Notes: generated by a model not told the origin, from the sequence alone. A stretch of 58,353 nucleotides of DNA from Streptohalobacillus salinus (GCF_003201605.1 NZ_QJJR01000015.1:1-58353); one strand, 5' to 3'. Positions 8,805 to 21,058 are shown, counted from the stretch's first letter. Numbers and translations are program-made.

Positions 8805-9170
8805 TTATTTCTTTTTGTTAGCGATAGTTCTGCTTGGTCCTTTACGAGTACGCGCGTTGTTTTTCGTTTTCTGTCCGCGAACTGGTAAACCACGACGGTG
8901 ACGTAAACCGCGATATGAACCGATCTCGATTAGACGTTTAATGTTAAGTGAAACTTCACGACGAAGATCACCTTCGGTATTATAATTAGCAACTGCTGTA
9001 CGAATACGCGTTAACTCATCTTCAGTTAAGTCGCGAACACGTGTATCTTCAGATACACCTGCTTCTTTAAGAATTTCTTTAGCAGAAGTTTTTCCAACAC
9101 CATAAATATAAGTTAATGAAATTACTACACGTTTCTCACGTGGAACATCAATACCTGCAATACGTGCCAT
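8805..9170 (-). CDS. rpsM: 30S ribosomal protein S13
   Basis: Head protein of the 30S subunit that contacts P-site tRNA and forms inter-subunit bridges. 121 residues, the usual length, with [15 protein letters not shown], the helix-two-turns-helix segment [11 protein letters not shown] and the basic tail [18 protein letters not shown]. Lies between rpmJ and rpsK in the canonical infA-rpmJ-rpsM-rpsK-rpoA order. Confidence 0.97.
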   Translation of the reverse strand: MARIAGIDVPREKRVVISLTYIYGVGKTSAKEILKEAGVSEDTRVRDLTEDELTRIRTAVANYNTEGDLRREVSLNIKRLIEIGSYRGLRHRRGLPVRGQKTKNNARTRKGPSRTIANKKK

Positions 9171-9191
9171 TCTAGCCTTGCACCTCCTTGA

Positions 9192-9332
<141 letters not shown>

Positions 9333-9338
9333 TTATCA

Positions 9339-9557
9339 TTATTTATAACGGTACGTAATACGCCCTCTTGTTAAATCGTACGGAGAAAGTTCAACCGTTA
9401 CTTTATCCCCTGGAAGAATCCGAATAAAGTGCATACGAATCTTTCCAGAAACGTGAGCTAAAACGGTATGTCCATTCTCTAATTCAACTTTGAACATTGC
9501 ATTAGGTAACGTGTCCGTGACAGTACCTTCTACTTCAATTGCATCGTCTTTGGCCAT
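9339..9557 (-). CDS. infA: Translation initiation factor IF-1
   Basis: OB-fold factor that occupies the 30S A site during initiation. Exactly 72 residues: [20 protein letters not shown], then the [20 protein letters not shown] strand-loop and [15 protein letters not shown] at the end. Its start overlaps the end of the upstream KOW-protein gene by 23 bp, with AAGGGAG inside that gene, so the two are probably coupled. Confidence 0.97.
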   Translation of the reverse strand: MAKDDAIEVEGTVTDTLPNAMFKVELENGHTVLAHVSGKIRMHFIRILPGDKVTVELSPYDLTRGRITYRYK

Positions 9558-9870
9558 TGAGTTGATCTCCCTTCTTCAAATCAGTCACTACTTCATTGAC
9601 AAATTTTGATATAGCAAACCGCAGCTTACCATTTGTAACGCGACCTGTTTCTAGAAGGCTATTTTGAACCTCAGGAGATATAAAATTCATCGGTATCACA
9701 TGGCTTAAGTTTTTCTTCTTTGGCCTGTCATACTTCCGTTTTTCTCCATCTGCAAGCAGAACAAAACGGTCATCAACAATATTAATGACGATGGCATATT
9801 GACCTGCTTCTCGTCCTTTGAATATTTGAACTACTTGACCTATCTCGGGACGCGACTCCGTATCATTCAA
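9535..9870 (-). CDS. KOW-domain RNA-binding protein (L14e-like)
   Basis: 111 residues, TTG start at 9870 about 7 nt after AAGGTG. The N-terminal half ([21 protein letters not shown]...) is a KOW/SH3-like barrel like that of eukaryotic L14e/L27e; bacilli carry such a gene between map and infA. RNA binding is inferred from the fold; the exact role is unknown. It overlaps infA by 23 bp. The C-terminal half (about 65-111) is a less conserved helical tail. In this genome its usual upstream neighbour map is missing. Confidence 0.8.
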   Translation of the reverse strand: MNDTESRPEIGQVVQIFKGREAGQYAIVINIVDDRFVLLADGEKRKYDRPKKKNLSHVIPMNFISPEVQNSLLETGRVTNGKLRFAISKFVNEVVTDLKKGDQLNGQRRCN

Positions 9871-9916
9871 ACATGATCACCTTCACTTAAGTTTTTGTTA
9901 TTAAGACATAACCAAC

Positions 9917-10132
9917 TTATCTTTTGTAAAACATGTTTTTTACAAGCTTTAATTCTATCATGTTTCGTGTGAATCGTCCACTATTTAAATAGGCGTCACA
10001 CTTGGTTTTCTTAGTTATTGGATAGAACCTTGAGGCTCCATCACAACCATTTTGATGCTTGCTATATCGTTGGTGCAAATCATACCACGAAATCAAGCGA
10101 GTTATTTCGTGGCAACTTTCACACGATGTCAT
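9917..10132 (-). CDS. Doubtful 71-residue ORF in the adk-KOW gap
   Basis: An open frame begins 1 nt after the adk stop and encodes a Cys/His-containing product (SCESCHE near the start) that I do not recognise. It has no ribosome site, its composition is unlike its neighbours, and it contains a 9-bp inverted repeat (CCACGAAAT/ATTTCGTGG, 10084-10111). In B. subtilis this slot holds map (methionine aminopeptidase); nothing here resembles Map, so it is not a recognisable remnant. Most likely non-coding spacer. Confidence 0.2.
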   Translation of the reverse strand: MTSCESCHEITRLISWYDLHQRYSKHQNGCDGASRFYPITKKTKCDAYLNSGRFTRNMIELKLVKNMFYKR

Positions 10133-10133
10133 C

Positions 10134-10826
<693 letters not shown>

Positions 10827-10832
10827 TTATGG

Positions 10833-12128
10833 TTATTTAATAAAGCCTTTATAGTGACGCTTAACTAGTTGACTTTCTAGTTGTTTCATTGTTTGAAGTG
10901 CTACACCAACAACGATCAGCATACTTGTTCCACCAATTTGAACCGATTGAGGTAGTCCAGCTAACCCACCGAGAATAATTGGTAAGACAGCAACTGCAGC
11001 TAAGAAAATCGCACCAACAAAGGTTAAGCGATATAAAACGCGAGTAAGATACGTTTCTGTTTTCTTACCAGGTCGAATACCAGGGATATATCCACCTTGC
11101 TTTTTAAGGTTCTCTGCCATTTGTTCAGGGTTTGACTGAACAAATGTATAGAAATAAGCGAAGGCAATAATTAGAACAACATAGATAACCATACCAATTG
11201 GCTGCGTATAATCAAAAATGCGTTCAATCGTTCCAGCAAATCCACCGTCAAAGAAACTAGCAATCGTACGTGGTGCCATGATGAATGACACAGCAAAGAT
11301 TACAGGGATAACACCTGCAGTATTTACCTTCAACGGTAAGTGAGTCGAATGACCACCTACTGGCGAACGATTAACTAAACGCTTTGCATATTGAATGGGA
11401 ATTTTCCGTGTTGCTTGTTGGATGAAGATAACACCAACTGTAACACCTAATACAACTAATGCAATCAATGCTACGATCACGATATTAATGAATAATTCAT
11501 CACCAGCGTTACCGCCAAAGTATTGCGTATAAATTTGATTGATTGTATTCGGAATAGCAGCAACAATACCTGCAAAGATAATAATTGATATGCCGTTCCC
11601 AACACCATATGCAGTAATTTGTTCGCCTAACCACATTAAAAACGCTGTTCCAGCGGTTAATACGATCGCAATAACTAAGAACTTATCAACACCAGGATCA
11701 CGGATTAAACCGCCACCTGACATTGCATTAAATCCAACCGACATTGCAATTGCTTGGATAAACGCTAAAACAATCGTTGCATAACGTGTGACTTGCGCTA
11801 ATTTACGGCGTCCTACTTCACCTTGTTTTTTCCACTCAGCGAATTTAGGAACAACGTCCATTTGCAACAACTGCATAATAATCGAGGCTGTAATATAAGG
11901 CATAATCCCCATTGCTAGAATGGAGAAGTTTTGTAATGCCCCGCCTCCAAATGTGTTTAGAAACCCAAACACATTTTGCGAGTCGTTCATAAAACCAATT
12001 GCAGTTCGGTCCGTAAACGGAACTGGGATGAATGTCCCAACCCGAAAAACAATTAGCATTAATAATGTGAACACGATCTTGTCTCTGATATCTTTCACTC
12101 GAAAGAAATTGGAGATAGTTTGGAACAT
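10833..12128 (-). CDS. secY: Protein translocase subunit SecY
   Basis: Channel-forming subunit of the Sec translocon in the plasma membrane. 431 residues, the same length as in B. subtilis, with ten hydrophobic segments, the opening [18 protein letters not shown], plug-region residues after TM1 and the cytosolic loop PGIRPGKKTETYL near residue 350. Its ATG overlaps the rplO stop by one base (TAATG), so it is coupled to L15 translation. SecE is encoded at 41570-41749; SecG is not in the window. Confidence 0.97.
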   Translation of the reverse strand: MFQTISNFFRVKDIRDKIVFTLLMLIVFRVGTFIPVPFTDRTAIGFMNDSQNVFGFLNTFGGGALQNFSILAMGIMPYITASIIMQLLQMDVVPKFAEWKKQGEVGRRKLAQVTRYATIVLAFIQAIAMSVGFNAMSGGGLIRDPGVDKFLVIAIVLTAGTAFLMWLGEQITAYGVGNGISIIIFAGIVAAIPNTINQIYTQYFGGNAGDELFINIVIVALIALVVLGVTVGVIFIQQATRKIPIQYAKRLVNRSPVGGHSTHLPLKVNTAGVIPVIFAVSFIMAPRTIASFFDGGFAGTIERIFDYTQPIGMVIYVVLIIAFAYFYTFVQSNPEQMAENLKKQGGYIPGIRPGKKTETYLTRVLYRLTFVGAIFLAAVAVLPIILGGLAGLPQSVQIGGTSMLIVVGVALQTMKQLESQLVKRHYKGFIK

Positions 12129-12565
12129 TAGATCACCTCAGTTTGACCGCCCGCTGCCTCGATAGCTTCTTTAGCAGAAGCTGAGAACTTGTGAGCTTTT
12201 ACAGTAAGTTTCTTTTCAATCGAACCGTTTCCAAGAACTTTAATGCCAGCTTTTAACTTGCTTACAAGACCTGTCTCAAGTAAAAGCTCAGGTGTTACTT
12301 CTGTACCTTCTTCAAATTTGTTAAGTGCTGATAGGTTAATAACAGCAAATTCTTTACGATTGATATTTGTAAAACCGCGTTTTGGTAAACGTTGGAATAA
12401 AGGCATTTGGCCCCCTTCGAACCCTGGGCGAGTACCGCCGCCAGAACGAGAGTTTTGACCGCCATGTCCGCGACCTGAAGTCTTACCGTTACCAGAGGAC
12501 ATTCCACGACCTACACGATTTCTGCTCTTGCGAGCTTGTGATGGCTTCAATTCATGAAGTTTCAT
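12128..12565 (-). CDS. rplO: 50S ribosomal protein L15
   Basis: Large-subunit assembly protein with a long unfolded Gly/Arg-rich N-terminus. 145 residues: [21 protein letters not shown], then the [19 protein letters not shown] tract and the C-terminal globular part with [20 protein letters not shown]. One-base overlap with secY. Standard rpmD-rplO-secY order. Confidence 0.97.
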   Translation of the reverse strand: MKLHELKPSQARKSRNRVGRGMSSGNGKTSGRGHGGQNSRSGGGTRPGFEGGQMPLFQRLPKRGFTNINRKEFAVINLSALNKFEEGTEVTPELLLETGLVSKLKAGIKVLGNGSIEKKLTVKAHKFSASAKEAIEAAGGQTEVI

Positions 12566-12594
12566 GCGAGCACCTCCTCTTTGCGCTAAATGTA

Positions 12595-12777
12595 TTATAC
12601 TTCTTTAACCGTTACTAGGTGTGATACTTTGCCAATGATACCTCTTACCGCAGGTGTATCTTCACGTACAACGGATTTATTGATTTTGTTTAAGCCTAAA
12701 GCTTTAACAGTTTGCTTTTGTGTCTCAGTTCTACCGATAACACTGCGCGTGAGGGTAATTTCTAACTTATTAGCCAT
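12595..12777 (-). CDS. rpmD: 50S ribosomal protein L30
   Basis: Small large-subunit protein, 60 residues: [40 protein letters not shown] and the closing [15 protein letters not shown] precedes ATG 12777. Located between rpsE and rplO, 13 bp from rpsE. Confidence 0.96.
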   Translation of the reverse strand: MANKLEITLTRSVIGRTETQKQTVKALGLNKINKSVVREDTPAVRGIIGKVSHLVTVKEV

Positions 12778-12790
12778 GTGATTTCCCTCC

Positions 12791-13294
12791 TTATCCTAAC
12801 AGTTCTTCTACTGATTTACCGCGTAATTTAGCAATATGCTCAGCAGGTTTAAGTTCAGTTAAGCCTTGAACAGTTGCACGCACCATGTTAATTGGTGTGT
12901 TTGAACCTAGTGATTTTGAAACGATATCACCAACACCAGCTAACTCTAATACGGCACGAACTGGTCCACCAGCGATAACTCCAGTACCTTCTGGAGCTGG
13001 CTTGATTAAGATGCTTCCCGCACCAAAATGTCCGATAACCTCGTGAGGTGTTGTTGTACCTACACGTGGTACTTCGATTAAGTTTTTCTTTGCATCATCG
13101 ATAGCTTTTCTAATGGCATCTGGAACCTCTTGAGCTTTACCAGTACCAAAGCCAACGTGACCATTTTTATCTCCTACAACCACTAAGGCAGCAAAACGGA
13201 AACGACGTCCACCTTTTACTACTTTAGCTACACGGTTGATTGTAACAACGCGTTCTTCTAAGTCTAAATTGTTTGGATCGATATGAGTACGCAA
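12791..13294 (-). CDS. rpsE: 30S ribosomal protein S5
   Basis: Decoding-fidelity protein of the 30S subunit. 167 residues starting at TTG 13294, 8 nt after GGAGG; a start at this point aligns with the short N-terminus of the B. subtilis protein (MR.ID...LEERVV). The S5 dsRNA-binding fold shows [19 protein letters not shown] and [15 protein letters not shown]; the spectinomycin-linked loop is present without obvious deletion. Upstream neighbour rplR. Confidence 0.97.
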   Translation of the reverse strand: MRTHIDPNNLDLEERVVTINRVAKVVKGGRRFRFAALVVVGDKNGHVGFGTGKAQEVPDAIRKAIDDAKKNLIEVPRVGTTTPHEVIGHFGAGSILIKPAPEGTGVIAGGPVRAVLELAGVGDIVSKSLGSNTPINMVRATVQGLTELKPAEHIAKLRGKSVEELLG

Positions 13295-13315
13295 TGTATG
13301 TCCCTCCTTTTGCGA

Positions 13316-13678
13316 TTAAAATTCAAGACCTGCCTCGCGGGCAGCATCTGCTAATGCTTGAATACGTCCGTGATATAAATAGCCTCCACGGTCGAATACC
13401 ACGTTTTTGTGGCCTTGTTCTAGCGCACGTTCTGCAACTAATGTACCGACTTGCTTCGCAGCTTCAACGTTTCCTGTTGCATCGCCTTTAAAAGCTTTAT
13501 CAACAGTAGAAGCACTTGCTAAAGTAACGCCATTTACATCATCAATTAATTGTGCGTAGATGTTTTTATTAGAACGGTATACATTCAAACGCGGACGTTC
13601 TGCAGTACCGAAAAGATTCTTACGTACACGTAAATGTCTTTTTTTACGTACCAAGTTTTTATCTGGCTTTGTGATCAT
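13316..13678 (-). CDS. rplR: 50S ribosomal protein L18
   Basis: Binds 5S rRNA in the central protuberance together with L5. 120 residues, the usual length: [20 protein letters not shown], then the [20 protein letters not shown] core and the [21 protein letters not shown]-terminal motif. Lies between rplF and rpsE. Confidence 0.97.
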   Translation of the reverse strand: MITKPDKNLVRKKRHLRVRKNLFGTAERPRLNVYRSNKNIYAQLIDDVNGVTLASASTVDKAFKGDATGNVEAAKQVGTLVAERALEQGHKNVVFDRGGYLYHGRIQALADAAREAGLEF

Positions 13679-13742
13679 CTAGGTCACTCCTTTCTGTTCC
13701 CTAACTAACCTAACTATTGAGAAATTAAGAAATTATCCTGCC

Positions 13743-14279
13743 TTACTTAGCAGTCTTACCTTCTTTACGACGAACATGTTCGTTTGCATAACGAATACCT
13801 TTACCTTTGTAAGGTTCTGGTTTACGGATTGCACGAATATCAGAAGCGATTGCGCCTACTAATTGTTTGTCAATTCCTTTAACAATAACTTTAGTGTTAG
13901 CTGGTACTTCAATTTCAATACCTTCAGGTTGTTCGATCTCAACAGGGTGAGAATAACCAGCGTTGACAACAAGTTTGTTTCCTTGTTTCGTTGCGCGGTA
14001 ACCAACACCTTGGATTTCTAATGCTTTTTCAAAGCCTGTGTGTACACCCTCAACCATATTAGCGATCAAGCTGCGAGTTGTACCGTGTAACGCTTTGTGT
14101 AATTTAATATCTGACGGTCTTGAAACCGTTACTTCGTTACCATTAATGTTAATTGTCATATCTTCGTGAAGTTGACGAGTTAATGTACCTTTTGGTCCTT
14201 TAACTGTCACAAAGTTGTTTTCATTTTTGATCTCAACACCTTCAGGAATCTCAAGAACTTTAAGACCTATACGTGACAT
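13743..14279 (-). CDS. rplF: 50S ribosomal protein L6
   Basis: Large-subunit protein near the factor-binding site. 178 residues with two similar alpha/beta halves: [17 protein letters not shown] at the start, the [10 protein letters not shown] motif, and the C-terminal [13 protein letters not shown] signature. Sits 35 bp after rpsH in the spc operon. Confidence 0.97.
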   Translation of the reverse strand: MSRIGLKVLEIPEGVEIKNENNFVTVKGPKGTLTRQLHEDMTININGNEVTVSRPSDIKLHKALHGTTRSLIANMVEGVHTGFEKALEIQGVGYRATKQGNKLVVNAGYSHPVEIEQPEGIEIEVPANTKVIVKGIDKQLVGAIASDIRAIRKPEPYKGKGIRYANEHVRRKEGKTAK

Positions 14280-14314
14280 CTACATGGCACCTCCTATCTT
14301 AATTGAAAAAATGA

Positions 14315-14713
14315 TTACCAAACGTATGCTAAAATCTCGCCACCAATAGATTGTTCACGAGCTTCTTTGTCTGATAGAATACCTTTTGAAGTTGAAACGA
14401 CTGCAATACCAAGTCCGTTAAGTACGCGCGGCAGTTCGTCTGCTTTCGCATACACACGTAGACCAGGTTTAGAAATACGTTTCAATCCAGTGATTACGCG
14501 TTCTTCGTTTGCACCGTATTTAAGGAAAATACGTAGTACACCTTGTTTATCATCTTTAATGAATTCGTAATCGCGAACAAAACCTTCACGTTTTAAGATA
14601 TCAGCGATCTGAGTTTTAATTGTTGATGCTGGAAGCTCAAGCTTCTCATGGCGAACCATGTTTGCATTACGAATCCGTGTTAACATATCTGCAATTGGAT
14701 CTGTCATAACCAT
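14315..14713 (-). CDS. rpsH: 30S ribosomal protein S8
   Basis: Primary 16S rRNA binding protein of the 30S platform (in E. coli also the spc-operon repressor). 132 residues: [20 protein letters not shown] and the closing [20 protein letters not shown] with terminal AYVW. Between rpsN and rplF. I saw no S8-type operator in the nearby leader. Confidence 0.97.
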   Translation of the reverse strand: MVMTDPIADMLTRIRNANMVRHEKLELPASTIKTQIADILKREGFVRDYEFIKDDKQGVLRIFLKYGANEERVITGLKRISKPGLRVYAKADELPRVLNGLGIAVVSTSKGILSDKEAREQSIGGEILAYVW

Positions 14714-14743
14714 TAAATATTACCTCCTTCCCCTAATCGGGTT

Positions 14744-14959
<216 letters not shown>

Positions 14960-15499
14960 TTATTTTTGGAAAGGCATGCCAAGTTGAGTTAATAATTCAC
15001 GAGCTTCTTCGTCAGTGTTAGCAGTTGTAACAACAACGATGTCCATTCCGCGAACTTTACTTACTTGGTCATAATCTATTTCTGGGAAAATCAATTGTTC
15101 TTTTACACCTAATGTGTAGTTTCCACGACCATCAAAGGCTTTGTTTGAAATACCACGGAAGTCACGAACACGTGGAAGTGATACATCAACAAGTTTTTGT
15201 AGAAACTCATACATACGCTCGCCACGAAGGGTTACTTTTGCCCCGATTGGCATACCCTCACGTAAACGGAATCCAGCAATTGATTTCTTTGCTTTAGTTA
15301 CTAATGGTTGTTGCCCTGAGATTAACTTCAATTCCTCAACTGCAGCATCTAGTGCCTTTGTGTTTTGAGTTGCATCACCAACACCCATGTTGATTACGAT
15401 CTTTTCTACTTTCGGAACTTCCATTACCGAATCGTAGTTAAATTTTTCTACTAATGATGACACGATGTCATTTTTATACTTTGATTTTAATGCGTTCAT
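14960..15499 (-). CDS. rplE: 50S ribosomal protein L5
   Basis: 5S rRNA-binding protein of the central protuberance that touches P-site tRNA. 179 residues, the same as B. subtilis: [56 protein letters not shown] and the C-terminal [12 protein letters not shown]. Placed between rplX and rpsN. Confidence 0.97.
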   Translation of the reverse strand: MNALKSKYKNDIVSSLVEKFNYDSVMEVPKVEKIVINMGVGDATQNTKALDAAVEELKLISGQQPLVTKAKKSIAGFRLREGMPIGAKVTLRGERMYEFLQKLVDVSLPRVRDFRGISNKAFDGRGNYTLGVKEQLIFPEIDYDQVSKVRGMDIVVVTTANTDEEARELLTQLGMPFQK

Positions 15500-15525
15500 C
15501 TGAGTAGCCCTCCTTTCGTCGCTAA

Positions 15526-15837
15526 TTATTTATCTAACGCTTCACCGGATTTTTTAGCGATACGAACTTTCTTTCCGTCACGTTCTTCATATCCTACGCG
15601 AGTTGGCTCGCCTGATTTCGGATCAATTGGTAATACATTAGAAACATGGATTGGCGCTTCTTTTTCAAGAATGCCACCTTGTGGGTTATCTTGTGATGGT
15701 TTTTGATGTTTCTTAACGATGTTTACACCTTCAACAAGAACACGTTCTTTTTTAGGAAATGCTGCAAGAACAGTTCCCTGCTTACCTTTATCTTTACCAG
15801 ATAAAACTTGTACTTTGTCACCTTTTTTTACATGCAT
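15526..15837 (-). CDS. rplX: 50S ribosomal protein L24
   Basis: Assembly initiator of the large subunit with an N-terminal KOW domain ([23 protein letters not shown]...). 103 residues, the usual length. The middle [15 protein letters not shown] and the [15 protein letters not shown] motif are conserved. GAGGTG precedes ATG 15837. Between rplN and rplE. Confidence 0.97.
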   Translation of the reverse strand: MHVKKGDKVQVLSGKDKGKQGTVLAAFPKKERVLVEGVNIVKKHQKPSQDNPQGGILEKEAPIHVSNVLPIDPKSGEPTRVGYEERDGKKVRIAKKSGEALDK

Positions 15838-15900
15838 GCTAGACGCACCTCCTTACAAGGCTTTTCATAAAACAATATTTTTTGGTGCTTTGTTATGAGC

Positions 15901-16275
<375 letters not shown>

Positions 16276-16326
16276 TTACCTCCCTTCGGAATCAATCCGA
16301 GCGATCTTTACATTGATTGCATTCAA

Positions 16327-16590
16327 TTAGATAATTACTGATTCTTCCACTATTTCAACAAGACGGAAACGTTTTGTTTTCGATAATGGGCGAGTTTCCA
16401 TAATAGAAACCACATCATTAAGTTTTGCTTGGTTATTCTCATCATGCGCTTTAAATTTCTTAGAATATTTAACACGCTTGCCGTATAACGGGTGGAACTT
16501 ATAAGTTTCAACTACAACTGTAATAGTTTTATCAGACTTAGCTGAGACAACTTTACCAGTATAAAGTTTACGATTATTACGTTCTGTCAT
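16327..16590 (-). CDS. rpsQ: 30S ribosomal protein S17
   Basis: OB-fold primary 16S rRNA binding protein of 87 residues. [40 protein letters not shown] and [17 protein letters not shown] are typical. GAGGAGGTT ribosome site. Between rpmC and rplN. Confidence 0.97.
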   Translation of the reverse strand: MTERNNRKLYTGKVVSAKSDKTITVVVETYKFHPLYGKRVKYSKKFKAHDENNQAKLNDVVSIMETRPLSKTKRFRLVEIVEESVII

Positions 16591-16613
16591 TTGAGGCTAA
16601 CCTCCTCTCATTA

Positions 16614-16814
16614 CTAGTTATTTACGCTAAGCTCTCTTTCACGAACGACAGTTTTCATACGTGCAATTGATTTACGAACTTCACGAAGACGGACCGTATT
16701 TTCCAATTGACCTGTAGCTAACTGAAAGCGTAGGTTGAAAAGTTCTTCTTTAAGCGACTTGATTTTTTGTTCAATTTCGGCAGTGGTTAGTTCTCTGATT
16801 TCATTAGCCTTCAT
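16614..16814 (-). CDS. rpmC: 50S ribosomal protein L29
   Basis: Helical protein at the exit tunnel, 66 residues from ATG 16814 ([20 protein letters not shown]). The open frame extends to 16838, but the GGTGGTG ribosome site lies inside that extension. The chosen start overlaps the end of rplP by 11 bp, suggesting coupling. [20 protein letters not shown] is the family core. Confidence 0.96.
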   Translation of the reverse strand: MKANEIRELTTAEIEQKIKSLKEELFNLRFQLATGQLENTVRLREVRKSIARMKTVVRERELSVNN

Positions 16815-17238
16815 TGATTTCACCACCAATTTCTTCACGTTTTACAAACTTAGTTTTGATTGGAAGTTTGTGTGCTGCTAGACGAAGTGCCTCTCTCGCT
16901 ACTTCTTCTGAAACTCCCGCGATTTCAAACATAATTTTCCCTGGTTTAACAACTGCTACCCATCCTTCAGGAGCACCTTTACCAGAACCCATACGAACTT
17001 CTAAAGGTTTCTTAGTGTATGGCTTATCTGGGAAGATTTTGATCCAAACTTTCCCACCACGTTTCATGTGACGAGTCATAGCAATACGAGCAGATTCAAT
17101 CTGACGACTTGTAATCCAAGCAGCGTCAAGAGCTTGTAATCCGTACTCACCAAACGCTACCTCAGTACCGCCTTTTGCTTTTCCTTTTAAACTTGTACGA
17201 TGTTGCTTACGATGTTTTACACGTTTAGGCATTAACAT
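16804..17238 (-). CDS. rplP: 50S ribosomal protein L16
   Basis: Large-subunit protein near the A and P sites and the evernimicin/avilamycin region. 144 residues, as in B. subtilis: [20 protein letters not shown], the [20 protein letters not shown] block, [20 protein letters not shown], and the tail [14 protein letters not shown]. Between rpsC and rpmC. Confidence 0.97.
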   Translation of the reverse strand: MLMPKRVKHRKQHRTSLKGKAKGGTEVAFGEYGLQALDAAWITSRQIESARIAMTRHMKRGGKVWIKIFPDKPYTKKPLEVRMGSGKGAPEGWVAVVKPGKIMFEIAGVSEEVAREALRLAAHKLPIKTKFVKREEIGGEINEG

Positions 17239-17255
17239 AATGTGTGCCCCCTTCC

Positions 17256-17897
17256 TTACTTTTTGTTTTTAGTTGGAAGGACTTCTCCACGATAAATCCA
17301 CACTTTTACACCAAGTTTACCGTAAGTAGTATCTGCTTCAGCAGTACCATAATCGATATCAGCACGAAGTGTGTGTAGTGGAACAGTTCCTTCACTATAG
17401 CTTTCCGCACGAGCCATATCAGCGCCGCCTAGACGACCAGATACCTGTGTACGAATACCTTTAGCTCCCATACGCATAGCGCGTTGGATTACTTGTTTTT
17501 GCGCACGACGGAATGAAATACGACCTTCCAATTGACGCGCGATGTTGTCTGCTACTAATTTAGCATCCATATCAGGTCTTTTGATTTCAACGATGTTAAT
17601 GTGAACTCGTTTGCCTGTTAAATCATTTAATGCTTTACGAAGTGCTTCAACTTCTGATCCACCTTTACCAATAACCATACCAGGTTTAGCAGTAGAAATT
17701 GAAATATTAACACGATTCGCTGCACGTTCAATCTCAACTTTAGATACAGCTGCATCTTTCAAGCGAGTTTCAACATAGTCACGAATTTTAATATCTTCAT
17801 GTAATAAGTCTGCATAATCTTTGCCGGCGTACCATTTTGAATCCCAGTCACGGATAACGCCAACTCGAAGTCCTATTGGATTAACTTTTTGACCCAC
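17256..17897 (-). CDS. rpsC: 30S ribosomal protein S3
   Basis: Head protein lining the mRNA entry channel. 213 residues, GTG start at 17897 after [26 protein letters not shown] start, KH domain with [14 protein letters not shown] near residues 70-85, and a C-terminal S3 domain with [14 protein letters not shown]. The last residues (LPTKNKK) are slightly shorter than in B. subtilis. Between rplV and rplP. Confidence 0.97.
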   Translation of the reverse strand: MGQKVNPIGLRVGVIRDWDSKWYAGKDYADLLHEDIKIRDYVETRLKDAAVSKVEIERAANRVNISISTAKPGMVIGKGGSEVEALRKALNDLTGKRVHINIVEIKRPDMDAKLVADNIARQLEGRISFRRAQKQVIQRAMRMGAKGIRTQVSGRLGGADMARAESYSEGTVPLHTLRADIDYGTAEADTTYGKLGVKVWIYRGEVLPTKNKK

Positions 17898-17900
17898 AGA

Positions 17901-18242
17901 TTATCCCTCCTTCTTTTCTGATACAACCACTGTAATGTGGCTTGTTCTCTTATTGATTGCACTTGCACGACCTTGCGCGCGTGGACGGAAACGTTTAAGT
18001 GTAACACCTTCGTTTACGAATGCTTCTGAAACGTAAAGGTTTTCTACGTCCATTTCATAGTTATGTTCTGCATTTGCGATCGCAGAGTTTAATACTTTCT
18101 CAACAACTGGGCTTGCACCGCGTTGTAAGTGGTTTAATATAGCAATTGCTTCTCCAACATTTTTGCCTCGAATTAAATCAATGACTAAACGAACCTTGCG
18201 AGGAGCAATTCTAACAGTTTTTGCAACAGCTTTAGCTTGCAT
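17901..18242 (-). CDS. rplV: 50S ribosomal protein L22
   Basis: Lines the nascent peptide exit tunnel through its long beta hairpin. 113 residues from ATG 18242 ([20 protein letters not shown]), 8 nt after AGGAGG; the TTG one codon upstream is less likely. Tunnel hairpin [20 protein letters not shown] appears intact, with no macrolide-type insertion. 3 bp before rpsC. Confidence 0.97.
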   Translation of the reverse strand: MQAKAVAKTVRIAPRKVRLVIDLIRGKNVGEAIAILNHLQRGASPVVEKVLNSAIANAEHNYEMDVENLYVSEAFVNEGVTLKRFRPRAQGRASAINKRTSHITVVVSEKKEG

Positions 18243-18262
18243 CAAGAGCGCCTCCTCTCCAA

Positions 18263-18541
18263 TTAGCGTTTTGTTTTCTTGTCATCGCCCGCATGCCCTT
18301 TAAATGTGCGTGTCGGTGCGAATTCACCTAATTTATGTCCTACCATATCTTCTGTTACATAAACCGGTACGTGTTTGCGACCGTCATAAACAGCGACTGT
18401 GTGTCCAATAAAGTTAGGGAAAATTGTAGAACGACGAGACCAAGATTTCACAACGTGTTTCTTGTTATCTTCGTTCAATTTCTCAATCTTTTTCATTAAA
18501 TGGTCATCTACGAAAGGTCCCTTTTTTAAACTACGACCCAT
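18263..18541 (-). CDS. rpsS: 30S ribosomal protein S19
   Basis: Head protein of 92 residues that pairs with S13. [40 protein letters not shown] and [20 protein letters not shown] are the family blocks. AAGGGAGGTTT upstream. Between rplB and rplV. Confidence 0.97.
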   Translation of the reverse strand: MGRSLKKGPFVDDHLMKKIEKLNEDNKKHVVKSWSRRSTIFPNFIGHTVAVYDGRKHVPVYVTEDMVGHKLGEFAPTRTFKGHAGDDKKTKR

Positions 18542-18598
18542 ACATAAACCTCCCTTCGTGATTGTCGGACGGGTGTTAATGCCCGTCTTTCAACCCCG

Positions 18599-19429
18599 TT
18601 ATTTTTTACGTTTACGAACGATAAATTTGTCTGATTGTTTGTTGCGCGTACGTGTTTTCTTACCAAGAGTTGGTTTACCCCATGGTGACATTGGTGATTT
18701 ACGACCAATTGGTGCGCGTCCTTCACCACCACCGTGTGGGTGATCGTTAGGGTTCATTACAGAACCACGTACTGTTGGGCGAATGCCTTTCCAGCGTGAG
18801 CGACCTGCTTTACCGACACGAATAAGTTCATGTTCGACATTACCAACTTGACCTACTGTCGCACGACAAGTTCCTAATACTAAACGAACTTCACCAGAAC
18901 GAAGACGTACTAAAACGTATTTGTCTTCACGGCCTAAAATTTGAGCTTCAGCACCTGCTGAACGCGCCAATTGTCCACCGCGACCTGGTTTTAATTCTAC
19001 ATTGTGGATAACTGTACCTACTGGGATACTCATAAGTGGTAATGCATTACCTACTTTAATATCAGCATCTTCACCAGAGAAGATTTGTTGTCCTACTTGA
19101 ATTCCTTTTGGAGCTAAGATATAACGTTTTTCACCATCTGCATAGTTGATCAACGCAATATTTGCTGAACGGTTTGGATCATATTCGATTGTAGCAACGC
19201 GACCTGGTATACCATCTTTGTCACGTTTGAAATCGATGACACGGTATTGACGCTTATGGCCACCACCTTGATGACGAACCGTTAACTTACCTTGGTTGTT
19301 ACGTCCACCGCGTTTAGATAGTGGTTGTAAAAGTGATTTTTCCGGCTTATTCGTCGTGATTTCTGCGAAATCAGACGTTGACATATTACGTCTACCGTTA
19401 GAAGTTGCTTTATACTTCTTAATCGCCAT
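18599..19429 (-). CDS. rplB: 50S ribosomal protein L2
   Basis: Highly conserved large-subunit protein next to the peptidyl transferase centre. 276 residues from ATG 19429 ([20 protein letters not shown]); the longer frame to 19447 contains the GGAGG itself. Conserved [40 protein letters not shown] and the [20 protein letters not shown] loop with its essential His. Between rplW and rpsS. Confidence 0.98.
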   Translation of the reverse strand: MAIKKYKATSNGRRNMSTSDFAEITTNKPEKSLLQPLSKRGGRNNQGKLTVRHQGGGHKRQYRVIDFKRDKDGIPGRVATIEYDPNRSANIALINYADGEKRYILAPKGIQVGQQIFSGEDADIKVGNALPLMSIPVGTVIHNVELKPGRGGQLARSAGAEAQILGREDKYVLVRLRSGEVRLVLGTCRATVGQVGNVEHELIRVGKAGRSRWKGIRPTVRGSVMNPNDHPHGGGEGRAPIGRKSPMSPWGKPTLGKKTRTRNKQSDKFIVRKRKK

Positions 19430-19458
19430 CTTATTTCCCTCCTTCACTCAATAATTAA

Positions 19459-19752
19459 TTATTCTGCTGTTTCAAAGAAATCTAATTCTTTACTGTCTTC
19501 AGATAACTGAACCACAGCTTTTTTACGATTTGGACGGTAACCGCTATGGCGACCCATGCGTTTAAGTTTACCTTTAATGTTTAAAGTATTTACTTTAACT
19601 ACTTTCACACCAAAAATTTCTTCAATAGCATTTTTGATTTGTGATTTATTAGCTTTTGTACTTACTTCAAAAGTATACTTTTTATCAACCATTTGGTCGG
19701 CAGAGTGTTCCGTAATAATCGGGCGCTTAATAACATCGCGAGCATCTCTCAT
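19459..19752 (-). CDS. rplW: 50S ribosomal protein L23
   Basis: Exit-tunnel protein that docks trigger factor and SRP. 97 residues: [60 protein letters not shown]. Its ATG overlaps the rplD stop by one base (TAATG), so translation is coupled. Confidence 0.97.
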   Translation of the reverse strand: MRDARDVIKRPIITEHSADQMVDKKYTFEVSTKANKSQIKNAIEEIFGVKVVKVNTLNIKGKLKRMGRHSGYRPNRKKAVVQLSEDSKELDFFETAE

Positions 19753-20375
19753 TATGCAAGCACCTCCCCTGCTTTTTCCGCTGCATCCTTAGTCATGATG
19801 AGCTTGTCATGAGTAAGTAAATCAAGAACATTGATTCCACTTACTGATAAAACTTTTGCGTTCGGTAAGTTACTTGCACTTTTAGCTACAACATCATCAT
19901 TTTCAGCTGTAACGATAAGAACTTTTTCATTTACATCTAACGCTTTTAATACTTTAACAGCTTCTTTTGTTTTTGGCGCATCAAATGCTAAACCTTCTAA
20001 AACAATTAGGCTATTTTCAATTACTTTTGATGAAAGTGCTGATTTAAGAGCTAATCGGCGAACTTTCTTTGGTAATTTATAGCTGTAACTACGTGGTGTT
20101 GGACCGAAGACAACGCCACCGCCAACCCATTGTGGTGACCGGATTGAACCTTGACGGGCACGACCTGTACCTTTTTGACGCCACGGTTTACGACCCCCGC
20201 CAGCTACTGCTGAACGATTTTTTACAGCATGTGTTCCTTGACGACGTGATGCTTGTTGCATAACGACCGCATCATGTAACACGTGCTCGTTTGGTTCGAT
20301 ACCAAACACGCTATCGTTTAATTCTACATCCCCTACTTGCGAACCGCTTTGGTTATATAGTGTTACTTTAGGCAT
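19752..20375 (-). CDS. rplD: 50S ribosomal protein L4
   Basis: Large-subunit protein reaching into the exit tunnel; in E. coli it also represses the S10 operon, a role not shown for bacilli. 207 residues as in B. subtilis. The tunnel loop [20 protein letters not shown] is intact, followed by [20 protein letters not shown]. 24 bp after rplC. Confidence 0.97.
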   Translation of the reverse strand: MPKVTLYNQSGSQVGDVELNDSVFGIEPNEHVLHDAVVMQQASRRQGTHAVKNRSAVAGGGRKPWRQKGTGRARQGSIRSPQWVGGGVVFGPTPRSYSYKLPKKVRRLALKSALSSKVIENSLIVLEGLAFDAPKTKEAVKVLKALDVNEKVLIVTAENDDVVAKSASNLPNAKVLSVSGINVLDLLTHDKLIMTKDAAEKAGEVLA

Positions 20376-20399
20376 GACATATCCTCCTTTCGGTTATTA

Positions 20400-21032
20400 T
20401 TAGTTAGCCTTTAGTGCACTCGCTATTTTTACGAATGATTTTTTAGATCCTGGAACATTACCTTTAATTAATAACAGGTTACGTTCTGCGTCTACTTTAA
20501 CGATTTCTAAGTTCTGAAGTGTTGTCAGTTCACTACCCATATGTCCAGGTAATTTCTTACCCTTCATAACGCGCGCTGGTTCTGCAGCTGCACCCATTGA
20601 ACCTGGTGCTCTGTGGAAATGCGAGCCGTGTCCCATTGGTCCACGTTGTTGGTTGTGACGCTTAATAGCACCTTGGAATCCTTTACCTTTTGATGTACCT
20701 GTTACATCAATTATATCTCCAGCTTGGAATACCTCGACTGTAAGTTCTTGACCCACTTCATACTCGTCAAGTTTTACGCCACGGAATTCACGAATGAAGC
20801 GCTTAGGAGTAGTGCTCGCTTTTGCAGCATGTCCTGTAGCTGGTTTGTTTGCATTAACCGGTTTTTGGTCTGCAACACCAACTTGAATCGCTTCATAGCC
20901 GTCGTTTTCTAATGTTCTCTTTTGAAGAACTACGTTTGGTTCTGCTTGAACCACTGTTACTGGAATTAATTCGCCATCTTCACTAAAAATCTGTGTCATG
21001 CCGACTTTACGACCTAAGATTCCTTTCGTCAT
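20400..21032 (-). CDS. rplC: 50S ribosomal protein L3
   Basis: Early assembly protein near the peptidyl transferase centre. 210 residues: [20 protein letters not shown], then [20 protein letters not shown] with [10 protein letters not shown], and the methylated-Gln region. Conserved C-terminal [19 protein letters not shown]. Between rpsJ and rplD. Confidence 0.97.
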   Translation of the reverse strand: MTKGILGRKVGMTQIFSEDGELIPVTVVQAEPNVVLQKRTLENDGYEAIQVGVADQKPVNANKPATGHAAKASTTPKRFIREFRGVKLDEYEVGQELTVEVFQAGDIIDVTGTSKGKGFQGAIKRHNQQRGPMGHGSHFHRAPGSMGAAAEPARVMKGKKLPGHMGSELTTLQNLEIVKVDAERNLLLIKGNVPGSKKSFVKIASALKAN

Positions 21033-21058
21033 CCGTTACACCTCCTAAAAATTTTCGT

